DNA of 12,706 nucleotides from Nitrospirae bacterium RBG_19FT_COMBO_42_15 (GTDB taxonomy: Bacteria; Nitrospirota; CAKKRA01; 9FT-COMBO-42-15): NCBI GenBank assembly GCA_001803815.1, contig MHEL01000003.1:8964-21669 (forward strand), written 5' to 3'. Shown one piece after another: positions 7,099 through 12,706 of the stretch (positions within the stretch are counted from its first letter, which is position 1; each line of letters starts with the position of its first letter). Position numbers and translations under genes: made by a program. The notes beneath the pieces are model-generated. The model did not search any database and was not told the DNA's origin. It saw only the letters and a program-made list of their open reading frames with translations.

Positions 7099-8091
7099 TT
7101 ACAGTCCAAGCCTCTTTTTTGCCTCGTTCAGCAGACCAGACGGCTGCTCCCCGTATATTTTTTTATACCCTTCTTCCCTGTCCATAGCCCCTGACCTTAC
7201 CATGTTTGCAATCTCCCATACGTAGGGATGGAATTTGAATTTTTTGATATGAACATCATTGGCAAAGGCATTTAAAAGACAATTGGTTGAATTGGAATCT
7301 GTATCATCAGGCATCTTCCAGCCAAGCCGCTCAATCTCCTTTACTATCTTATCCTCATTATAATCTAAGAACGCAAGGGGATGGACATTGTAAGGAAACC
7401 TGTCTGCCATTGCAAAGTGTTCTTCTTTTAAAAAATAGGAGTTAACCTCGTCCCCGACTAATTTTGAAAGTGGATTTTGTATTGCTGCCTGAGTTGCTTT
7501 AATTAGCGCAGGATTTGTTTTCATTATAGAAGACTGAATTGGCGCCTGTCCCGGCGACCAGCCGTATCCTATCAGCATAATGCCTTTTTCAAGCGCAGTC
7601 TTTAATGTTATAAACTTTACAATGCCAATGCATGAGGTGCAGATTGTGCTTGCCCTCTCCAATGTCTTTTTGGAATATATGTCTTCCTCAGAAGCCCGTC
7701 GGAATATCTGTTTCATCATATCAAACCTTGGTTTGAATATCATGTGGTCTATTCCAAGTTTATCAGTAACACTTCTCATGTTATTGAAGGCAATATCAGA
7801 AACAAAGCTGTTGTCCAATGTAAGAGCAAGCACCCTTAAACCGTAACGCTCTTTGAGAATCTGCAGGGTGTAGGTGCTGTCCTTTCCGCCGCTGTATGCC
7901 ATTAGACAATCGTATGAACCGTGATTGCGGTGGTTATTAATAAGCGCAAGAAATTTTTCTTCATATTCCTTTTTTTGCTCCTCTAATACTGTTATCCCCT
8001 TAAAACTCAGGCAATGGTTGCAGATGCCTTTGTCGTTAAATTTAATCCCGGGGAATGTTTCAGGCAGAATACATTGTGTACATATCTTCAT
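7099..8091 (-). CDS. N-acetyl sugar amidotransferase (WbpG/PseA-type PP-loop ATPase)
   Basis: The 330-residue protein begins with a zinc-ribbon-like segment, CTQC (4-7) and CNHC (24-27), followed by the PP-loop AYSGGKDSTY (65-74) of N-type ATP pyrophosphatases, and CTSC at 151-154. This is the layout of the WbpG/PseA family, which turns an N-acetyl group on a sugar into an acetamidino group using ammonia made by a HisH-like glutaminase. Neither HisH nor HisF partners are encoded in this window, so ammonia must come from genes elsewhere, or the enzyme acts on something else, such as an ACP-bound acyl group from its neighbours. The ATG overlaps the stop of ligase 1 as ATGA and has TGAGGT at 8098-8103, a good ribosome binding site. 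Its C-terminal 63 residues recur in the truncated gene at 5302-5535. The family call is firm; the substrate is open. Confidence 0.88.
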   Translation of the reverse strand: MKICTQCILPETFPGIKFNDKGICNHCLSFKGITVLEEQKKEYEEKFLALINNHRNHGSYDCLMAYSGGKDSTYTLQILKERYGLRVLALTLDNSFVSDIAFNNMRSVTDKLGIDHMIFKPRFDMMKQIFRRASEEDIYSKKTLERASTICTSCIGIVKFITLKTALEKGIMLIGYGWSPGQAPIQSSIMKTNPALIKATQAAIQNPLSKLVGDEVNSYFLKEEHFAMADRFPYNVHPLAFLDYNEDKIVKEIERLGWKMPDDTDSNSTNCLLNAFANDVHIKKFKFHPYVWEIANMVRSGAMDREEGYKKIYGEQPSGLLNEAKKRLGL

Positions 8092-9632
8092 ATGCTTACC
8101 TCAATAGGACTATAATTTTTCTTTAACTCATGTTTTTTTATCTTGCCGCTTTCTGTTTTTGGAAGGGATTCAGCAAAATGGAAGCTCTTTGGTATCTTGT
8201 AAGTTGGAAGATTCTCATGGCACCAGCGCATCAATTCTTTTTCTGTGCAAATGCAGCCATCTTTCAATACAACATAGGCATGTATTGCCTCACCCAATAT
8301 AGCATCCTCCATCCCTACAACTGCGGCCTCAAAAACATTAGGGTGTTCAAGAATGACCTCCTCTATTTCACGGGGTGCAATGCGATGCGCGCCGCTCTTA
8401 ATCATGTCGCTTTTTCTGCTCAGAATATATATGTATCCTTCCTCGTCCACAGTTGCCATATCTCCTGTATAAAGCCTTCCATTACGCAATATCTTTGCAG
8501 ACTCCTCCGTCTTCCCCCAGTATCCTGCCATTATATTCTTGCCTTCTGCAACAATCTCACCTGTTTCACCGGGTTTGACCTGCTCATTTTTTTCATTTAG
8601 GACATGAAGTGTTACGCCGGGTATAGCCTTCCCCACTGAGCCATGCTTTCTATACAAATCATCAGGTGGAAGGTAAGACAGCCTTGCAGACGCCTCTGTC
8701 TGGCCGTACATAATATATAGCTTTGCATGAGGAACTGCCTTTAGAATCTCATTGGCCATAACATGCGGCATTGGCCCTCCTGCCTGAGTAATGTAGCGGA
8801 GCGAGGGCAATGGGCAGCTCTTGAGATTGGAGCGGTTTAAAAGAATGGCAAAGGTTGAAGGCACTCCTGCAAAGCCAGTGACTTTTTCTCTGACCATGCT
8901 CTCCAGAACAACATTGGGATACATAAACCTGTTATCTACTACCAATGTTCCCCCCTGCATAATATGTGTGAGTAAAAGTGAATTGCCATATGAATAGTAG
9001 AATGGAAGCACTACCATAACACTGTCTTTTTCTGATAGAGACAGGTAATTGACAATAGAATGTGCATTTGCCATAAGGTTTTTATGCATAAGCATGACCC
9101 CTTTTGGCTCCCCTGTTGTCCCAGATGTATATATTATGGAGGCGATATCTGTCTCTGCTCTATCAACAGTATCTACACTGCCTTCATGCTTGCAGCATTC
9201 ATTAAAGGAGTATATCGGTATATTGTCTGCCCCGTCGGTCTTACTCTCTCCATGCAAAAGTATAAAGCTGAAGGGGTATTTTTCTTTGTCAGCCTCAAGA
9301 AGCTTAATTAAGCCTGTATTTGTAATTATTCCTGACGGCTTGCAGTCAGCAGTAATTTTATGCAGGCCCCTCGGTTTTATGTCAGGGTTTACAGCAACAA
9401 CAATGCCCCCTGCAAGCTGGACCCCAAAATAGGCAATCAAATACTCTGCTGAGTTATTAAGCGCTATTATTATCCTGTCCCCGCGCCTGAGCCCGTATCC
9501 CTGCAACGCTGCGGCAAGATTCAGAGAGATGGCAAGCAATTCGCTGTAAGTCATCCGTGTATTGCCATGAATGATCGCTGTCTTATCAGGATATTTTGAA
9601 GCGCTGTTTTTTAGAAAATTATCTATAAGCAT
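8088..9632 (-). CDS. AMP-forming acyl-CoA synthetase/acyl-ACP ligase (copy 1)
   Basis: The 514-residue protein carries the full set of adenylating-enzyme motifs: YTSGTTGEPKG (168-178), MYGQTE (308-313), YTGD (388-391), the hinge stretch SRKSD (405-409) and PKTESGK (491-497), with K497 as the catalytic lysine. It should form an acyl-adenylate and transfer the acyl group to a thiol carrier. Its start overlaps the stop of the ACP gene as TAATG and has no ribosome binding site of its own, which points to strict coupling with the ACP and so to the ACP as partner. It overlaps the following amidotransferase by 4 bp. Compared with copy 2, the motif regions are conserved but the acid-binding region differs (for example PFYYSYG at 210-216 against PLSFDYG), so the two probably activate different acids. 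It could also be an ordinary acyl-CoA synthetase. Confidence 0.9.
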   Translation of the reverse strand: MLIDNFLKNSASKYPDKTAIIHGNTRMTYSELLAISLNLAAALQGYGLRRGDRIIIALNNSAEYLIAYFGVQLAGGIVVAVNPDIKPRGLHKITADCKPSGIITNTGLIKLLEADKEKYPFSFILLHGESKTDGADNIPIYSFNECCKHEGSVDTVDRAETDIASIIYTSGTTGEPKGVMLMHKNLMANAHSIVNYLSLSEKDSVMVVLPFYYSYGNSLLLTHIMQGGTLVVDNRFMYPNVVLESMVREKVTGFAGVPSTFAILLNRSNLKSCPLPSLRYITQAGGPMPHVMANEILKAVPHAKLYIMYGQTEASARLSYLPPDDLYRKHGSVGKAIPGVTLHVLNEKNEQVKPGETGEIVAEGKNIMAGYWGKTEESAKILRNGRLYTGDMATVDEEGYIYILSRKSDMIKSGAHRIAPREIEEVILEHPNVFEAAVVGMEDAILGEAIHAYVVLKDGCICTEKELMRWCHENLPTYKIPKSFHFAESLPKTESGKIKKHELKKNYSPIEVSI

Positions 9633-9880
9633 TAGTTGCTGCCGTTTTGTTTTCTTTTAATAAAATTTGCGAGATTTGATATTGAATCAAGATTCTCCGG
9701 TATCATCTCTTCATCTTTAACCTTGATGTTAAATGTATCTTCCACAAAGGAAACAACCTCAAGAACTCCAGTTGAATCAATTATCCCGTTTTCTAAAAAG
9801 GAGTCTGTATCAGCGACCTTTTTCTCTTCGCCAAATAAAAAATTTTCTGTAATAAAATGCCTTACCTGTTCTTCTATCAT
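9632..9880 (-). CDS. Acyl carrier protein
   Basis: The 82-residue acidic protein has the size and pattern of a stand-alone acyl carrier protein. GIIDSTGVLEVVSF (32-45) contains S36, the expected site for 4'-phosphopantetheine, in the usual D-S-x-x-x-x-E setting. It is not the housekeeping ACP of fatty acid synthesis, which normally reads DSLD(T/M)VEL. Dedicated ACPs next to AMP-ligases are known in exosortase loci. It heads a run of overlapping genes (ACP, ligase 1, amidotransferase, ligase 2) and has a good ribosome binding site at 9886-9891. It probably holds the acyl group made by one or both ligases for transfer to a sugar or to the amidotransferase; that transfer step is inference. Confidence 0.92.
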   Translation of the reverse strand: MIEEQVRHFITENFLFGEEKKVADTDSFLENGIIDSTGVLEVVSFVEDTFNIKVKDEEMIPENLDSISNLANFIKRKQNGSN

Positions 9881-9885
9881 GGTTT

Positions 9886-9891
9886 ACTCCT
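9886..9891 (-). promoter_or_regulatory. Ribosome binding site of the ACP gene
   Basis: AGGAGT on the minus strand lies 5 bases before the ATG at 9880. It is the only strong ribosome binding site within the ACP-ligase 1 pair, since ligase 1 has none and starts inside the ACP stop. Confidence 0.75.
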
Positions 9892-9925
9892 ATATTTGTT
9901 GATTATGCTTATTTAGTTGATTATG
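9890..9925 (-). repeat. Two tandem 18-bp repeats upstream of the ACP gene
   Basis: On the minus strand two 18-bp units stand head to tail, each starting CATAATCAAC and ending AG, with 14 of 18 positions equal. The second abuts the ribosome binding site of the ACP gene. They lie in the only gap longer than 50 bp in the window (9881-9990), between the FemAB-like gene and the ACP gene. A regulator site or a promoter region is possible: TTGATA at about 9936-9941 resembles a -35 box, but no good -10 box follows. The rest of the gap is AT-rich and I see no terminator in it. Confidence 0.45.
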
Positions 9926-9990
9926 TTGACTTATCAATTTTGCAAGTCTTACATGCCTTATTCAACTTAATAACCTTTTCACCCTAATAA

Positions 9991-11025
9991 TCACGGCAGG
10001 TTTTTTACAATCCTTGGGCCAATGATTTTTGTTACGCTTAAAGGAAGCCTTTTCCAGATGTTAATTGCTGTCTGGTATTTTGGATTATGGGGATTCAATT
10101 TCGGCAGTTTGCCGCCGTTTGAAAGCCAGTAATACCAGTAGAGCTGTATAGGTTTTGCACCCCACTGCTCCTTGAATCTATATGTGCCGCTCTCTATACT
10201 TGACCTTCCAAAATCAAACTGCTTATATCCATTTTCAATGGCAAATTTTAAAACACTCCAATACAAAAGCATATTAGGGCTCAGTTTGTTATATTCTTTT
10301 AAAGATGACGCCCATGGAATCTCAAGCCTTTTCTTGAAACCTATCAGAAATCCGCTGGCAACAGGCACCTCTTTTAATTTGATAGTGCATATCTTTGTAT
10401 GTTCAGGATAGGACTTAAAAATATTTTCAAAAAAGTTTTTTCCATATACAGGCGTGCCGAGGTCTCTCATGTTTTTAGAAAAGACGCCATAAAAATTATT
10501 CAACTTGTCTATACCGCCGAATTCAACTGTCATGCCTTCTTCTTTTAAAGGCCTTTTTATCTGGCTCTTTAGCTTTGAACTAAATGAACCCCATAGCTCA
10601 TCTGGCGTTTCAGGAAGGTCAAGAATAAGGCATACTTTTTCAGTTTTGCACTGAAGGTTATTTTCCCTATGCTGAACATCCCTGAACTCTATATGCCCGA
10701 CACCATCTGCCTTGCCAGTATTAATTGCAGTGTTTATCAATTCTTTTTCTATCTCTGCATCATCCCCGCATGGTCCGCCATAGTTAAAAAAAGGTATGGA
10801 AACCATATAATCGCCAAATAATCTGCTTTTCAACCTGACAAGAGGAAGCACGCCATTTATTTTTTTGTTTACATTCCTTGCCATGAGATAATAGGTATTA
10901 TGCCTAAAACTTCTTTCAATTACTTCCTTCCAGCAAGAGAGATGATAAAGGCTGGCCTTGTTTGTATTGGCTATGTAATCATCCCATTCATGGTATGATT
11001 GAGGTGTAAGTAATTCAATAATCAT
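9991..11025 (-). CDS. FemAB-like protein, exosortase/PEP-CTERM-associated type
   Basis: The 344-residue protein belongs to the FemAB/GNAT-like group seen in exosortase loci. Typical stretches are the early GVLPLVRLKSRLFGDYMVS (58-76), IPFFNYGGPC (77-86), LWGSFSSKLKSQIKR (144-158) in the middle, and FDFGRSSIESGTYRFK (270-285) with EQWGA, near the end. Family knowledge: FemA/FemB enzymes attach amino acids from aminoacyl-tRNA to peptidoglycan; the exosortase-associated relatives are of unproven function and are presumed to modify the polysaccharide or a linked peptide. The length is normal for the group. Its ATG overlaps the stop of the deacetylase as TAATG, with AAGAG a few bases before it, so the pair is translated together. 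The substrate and donor are unknown. Confidence 0.9.
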   Translation of the reverse strand: MIIELLTPQSYHEWDDYIANTNKASLYHLSCWKEVIERSFRHNTYYLMARNVNKKINGVLPLVRLKSRLFGDYMVSIPFFNYGGPCGDDAEIEKELINTAINTGKADGVGHIEFRDVQHRENNLQCKTEKVCLILDLPETPDELWGSFSSKLKSQIKRPLKEEGMTVEFGGIDKLNNFYGVFSKNMRDLGTPVYGKNFFENIFKSYPEHTKICTIKLKEVPVASGFLIGFKKRLEIPWASSLKEYNKLSPNMLLYWSVLKFAIENGYKQFDFGRSSIESGTYRFKEQWGAKPIQLYWYYWLSNGGKLPKLNPHNPKYQTAINIWKRLPLSVTKIIGPRIVKNLP

Positions 11026-11858
11026 TATATATCTCTTATGACATCAGATACCCGTCCCCATCTGAAATCTGATAAAAGCCTTTTAAACCTATCCTCTGTT
11101 TTGTGCAGATTTGTATAGTGGCGGAATCTTGTCTTCCAGCCTACATTCTGCACAGGCTGCTCAGGGTCTATCTCCCATGGATGAAAATAAAAGATTGCAG
11201 GCTGCTTTTCATGATTGTTTAACCTTTTAATTCCTTTTTTAAAAAATATGTAAGGAAATAATCTGAAATATCCTCCGCCGGCAATCGGGAAATTTGAGTT
11301 GAAAAGCCTGATTGTTGATAATGGGAACTCTAAAATGCCGCCTGCCCCATTAAGATTAACTTTCACAGGAAAACGGCTAAAATCCTTAATACCGTATCTA
11401 TCGTGTATTATTGGAAATATGCTTGAATCATATTTAAAACCTTCTTCTATGAGGATGTCCAGAGCCCAAAAAGATTCTTTGGTGATAGAATAGCTCGTTG
11501 CCCGATAACCTATGACAGGCTCTCCTGCAACATCCTCTATTATTTTTTTTGCCTTTCTTGTATCCTTGCGAAATTCGTCATAAGAAAGGTCGTAAACAAG
11601 GCGGTGATTGTATCCATGGCAGGCAAGTTCATGCCCGCGCCTTTGTATATCCTTGATTAGTTTCGGATAGCGCTCTGCCACCCAGCCGAGCACAAAGAAG
11701 GTTGCTTTAACCCCATATTCATCAAGCAGGTCTAATATCCTGCAGGTATTGCCCTCTACCCTGCTTTCAAATGTATGCCAGTCCTCAAATTTAACCTTGT
11801 CTGCAAAGGCTGAAACCATAAAGTAGTCTTCTACATCAATTGTAAGGGCATTAAGCAT
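11025..11858 (-). CDS. NodB-type polysaccharide deacetylase, exosortase-associated type
   Basis: The protein has 277 residues from the ATG at 11858. The NodB motifs are in order: TIDVEDYF (6-13) with D8 as the expected base, HGYNH (81-85) with the two metal-binding histidines, GYRATS (117-122), and FHPWEID (225-231) with the late catalytic histidine H226. The C-terminal extension after FHPWE is the DUF3473-like tail of the deacetylases that sit in exosortase loci. Expected activity is removal of acetyl groups from amino sugars of the exported glycan. An upstream in-frame ATG at 11900 would add 14 residues, but these are encoded by the heptamer repeats of the neighbouring insertion-like unit, while family members begin directly with a short M-x-N-A-x-T-I-D-V-E-D start; I therefore chose 11858. 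Neither start has a clear ribosome binding site. The gene is coupled to the FemAB-like gene by a TAATG overlap. Confidence 0.9.
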   Translation of the reverse strand: MLNALTIDVEDYFMVSAFADKVKFEDWHTFESRVEGNTCRILDLLDEYGVKATFFVLGWVAERYPKLIKDIQRRGHELACHGYNHRLVYDLSYDEFRKDTRKAKKIIEDVAGEPVIGYRATSYSITKESFWALDILIEEGFKYDSSIFPIIHDRYGIKDFSRFPVKVNLNGAGGILEFPLSTIRLFNSNFPIAGGGYFRLFPYIFFKKGIKRLNNHEKQPAIFYFHPWEIDPEQPVQNVGWKTRFRHYTNLHKTEDRFKRLLSDFRWGRVSDVIRDI

Positions 11859-11862
11859 TGTT

Positions 11863-11897
11863 GCGAGTTGCGGGTCACGCGTTACGAGTTTCGGGTT
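11863..11897 (+). repeat. Left heptamer array (five tandem 7-bp units)
   Basis: Five head-to-tail heptamers lie in exact register: GCGAGTT, GCGGGTC, ACGCGTT, ACGAGTT, TCGGGTT. The array covers the 3' end of the four-helix gene, including its stop at 11875-11877, and the upstream in-frame extension of the deacetylase. Confidence 0.85.
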
Positions 11898-12261
11898 CAT
11901 TCCATTTATTCTCTACATACTGAATAAATCTATTTATCTTACTGCCTAATTCATCATATGCGTTAAGAAATAGCTGTAACTCTTTTTTATCAAGTTCATG
12001 AGTATCTTTTATAAAGTTTAGGTGAAGAATTGTTTCATCACATGAAGCGTGCGAATAAGTAAGAAATTTAATAAAGTCAGCTTTATACTTCTTTCTTCCA
12101 TAGCCTTCTACTATGCAAGAGGCAACTCCTTTGGAAGACCTTCTTAATTGACTTCCTTCTTCATACATTTCATATTGTGGAAGCCTTAATGATATTTTGT
12201 GTAATTTAATTGCTAAATCGTATGACATTTTGTAAATCTCTAAGTCTCTGTAATTTTTCAT
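11875..12261 (-). CDS. Four-helix bundle protein, S23/IVS-encoded type
   Basis: The 128-residue protein matches the family first described from intervening sequences in 23S rRNA genes: the N-terminus [17 protein letters not shown] (1-17), then [20 protein letters not shown] (39-58), the family's hallmark loop and helix, and [15 protein letters not shown] (63-77). These proteins form pentameric four-helix bundles and are related to the Avd accessory proteins of diversity-generating retroelements; their job outside those is unknown. No rRNA sequence or reverse transcriptase is present here. The last residues (PETRNA) are encoded by the left heptamer array. The gene interrupts the polysaccharide operon, shares strand with it, and has no obvious function in glycan synthesis. 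No clear ribosome binding site precedes the ATG. Confidence 0.9.
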   Translation of the reverse strand: MKNYRDLEIYKMSYDLAIKLHKISLRLPQYEMYEEGSQLRRSSKGVASCIVEGYGRKKYKADFIKFLTYSHASCDETILHLNFIKDTHELDKKELQLFLNAYDELGSKINRFIQYVENKWNEPETRNA

Positions 12262-12289
12262 TTGAGTTTTAGCTGCAAATTTCGCGCTT

Positions 12290-12706
12290 CTAACTCGTAA
12301 CCCGTAACTCGTAACATGTCTTACTTAACTCATTCAACCGTTCATTTTTATCTTTTATAAACAGCCTGTCCACAAGCTGCATGGATAATATTCCGACCAA
12401 TGCCATGTTATCTTTAAATCCCATTGCAAGATTCTTCCTGCACTTATTAACAAGCCTCTCTACTGATTGAGGGTTGAAATATCCGTTCTCTTTTATGCTT
12501 TTTGAAGATAGCATATCCTCTACATATTCAGGGATATTTCCATTACCAAAGAAGCTCTTGCTGTCAGGCGCCATATAAGGTTGTTTTGTCCTTTTAACTA
12601 TATCCTGCGGCAGGTGCTTGCCGAGCGCCTTTTTTAATATATATTTTTCTTTTAGCACCTTCATTTTAAGATTCGGCGGTATGGCGCAGCAGAATTCAAC
12701 AACCCT
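12290..12706 (-). CDS. Asparagine-synthase-like amidotransferase, C-terminal part (cut by right edge)
   Basis: The frame is open from base 12706 to a TAG at 12290-12292 and gives 138 residues, all from the end of the synthetase domain. [14 protein letters not shown] at the very edge, [19 protein letters not shown] and the stretch KQPYMAP (about visible residues 41-47) followed by SFF are typical of glutamine-hydrolysing asparagine synthases and of the asparagine-synthase-like enzymes of exosortase loci, which are presumed to amidate a sugar or peptide. The glutaminase and PP-loop parts lie outside the window, so subtype and completeness cannot be judged. The last residues, YELRVTS, and the stop itself are encoded by the right heptamer array of the adjoining insertion-like unit, so the original C-terminus was probably different. 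Confidence 0.85.
   Translation of the reverse strand, partial: RVVEFCCAIPPNLKMKVLKEKYILKKALGKHLPQDIVKRTKQPYMAPDSKSFFGNGNIPEYVEDMLSSKSIKENGYFNPQSVERLVNKCRKNLAMGFKDNMALVGILSMQLVDRLFIKDKNERLNELSKTCYELRVTS
12292..12319 (-). repeat. Right heptamer array (three perfect units plus one partial)
   Basis: Read on the minus strand the units are ACATGTT (partial match, 12319-12313), then ACGAGTT, ACGGGTT and ACGAGTT (12312-12292). The array includes the stop codon and last codons of the asparagine-synthase-like gene. It is inverted relative to the left array at 11863-11897. Confidence 0.85.

Larger units (their letters stand above)
11863..12319. mobile_element. Insertion-like unit: four-helix bundle gene between inverted heptamer arrays
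   Basis: The roughly 457-bp stretch holds one gene (11875-12261) and is bounded by tandem 7-bp repeats of consensus RCGNGTT, on the plus strand at the left end and on the minus strand at the right end. The innermost 17 bases of the left array (11881-11897) and 17 bases of the right array (12299-12315, read on the minus strand) agree at 16 positions, so the ends behave like imperfect terminal inverted repeats. The unit separates two genes that otherwise belong to one co-oriented polysaccharide operon, and both neighbours read into the repeats. It has no transposase and no clear target-site duplication. Mobility is an inference from structure and position. Confidence 0.5.

Noticed and set aside
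8130..8600. Plus-strand open frame of 156 codons opposite ligase 1
   Set aside because: Antisense to conserved catalytic motifs of the ligase, with no ribosome binding site or known domain.
9926..9990. Possible terminator or promoter in the gap after the FemAB-like gene
   Set aside because: Only a weak stem (TTATT/AATAA around 9959-9974) and imperfect -35/-10-like hexamers are present; neither reaches a standard worth a separate feature.
11875..12261. Diversity-generating retroelement, suggested by the S23/Avd-like protein
   Set aside because: There is no reverse transcriptase and no template/variable repeat pair in the window; the sequence matches stand-alone four-helix proteins.
11863..12319. 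CRISPR array or ordinary insertion sequence
   Set aside because: The repeats are 7 bp without spacers, and no transposase is encoded. It is therefore reported as a possible non-autonomous unit only.

Overview
The window is AT-rich and essentially fully coding. Every supported gene is on the minus strand, so transcription runs from right (12706) to left (1). The proteins are those of a Gram-negative extracellular or capsular polysaccharide locus of the exosortase/PEP-CTERM type: an exosortase fused to an EpsI domain, a FemAB-like protein, an exosortase-type NodB deacetylase, an acyl carrier protein (ACP) with AMP-forming ligases, and asparagine-synthase-type and WbpG/PseA-type amidotransferases. 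The base composition, the S23-type four-helix gene and this gene set would fit an environmental Nitrospirota or deltaproteobacterial-type organism, but the sequence alone does not fix the taxon. No rRNA, tRNA, CRISPR array, transposase or clear intrinsic terminator was seen. The longest gap between genes is 110 bp (9881-9990).

Layout in transcription order. (1) 12706-12290: C-terminal end of an asparagine-synthase-like amidotransferase, cut by the window edge. (2) 12319-11863: a small insertion-like unit carrying a four-helix bundle (S23/IVS-type) gene, with tandem 7-bp repeats at both ends in inverted orientation; the repeats run into the coding ends of both neighbours. (3) 11858-9991: NodB-type polysaccharide deacetylase and a FemAB-like protein, overlapping as TAATG. 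(4) After a 110-bp gap with an 18-bp tandem repeat and a good ribosome binding site: ACP, AMP-ligase 1, N-acetyl-sugar-type amidotransferase, AMP-ligase 2, and a truncated second amidotransferase (9880-5302). Ligase plus amidotransferase looks like a two-gene module that was duplicated, the second amidotransferase having lost about four fifths of its length. (5) 5262-4453: an exported SGNH-hydrolase-like protein with the strongest ribosome binding site in the window. (6) 4405-2870: exosortase-EpsI fusion. (7) 2829-1616: two overlapping, related left-handed beta-helix acyltransferases, the first without the usual catalytic histidine. (8) 1609-335: DegT/DnrJ/EryC1/StrS aminotransferase. (9) 357-1: N-terminal part of a second, different polysaccharide deacetylase, running off the left edge.

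How they may work together (inference): the aminotransferase makes an amino sugar; the beta-helix acyltransferases, amidotransferase and ACP/ligase cassette add acyl or amidine/amide groups; the deacetylases trim N-acetyl groups; FemAB may add aminoacyl groups or otherwise modify the glycan; the exosortase-EpsI protein acts at the inner membrane in export or protein anchoring. Most starts overlap or nearly touch the preceding stop, so most of the genes are probably translationally coupled within one or two operons. The main points for a second look are the four-helix unit with inverted heptamer arrays, the decayed duplicate of the ligase-amidotransferase module, and the histidine-less acyltransferase.
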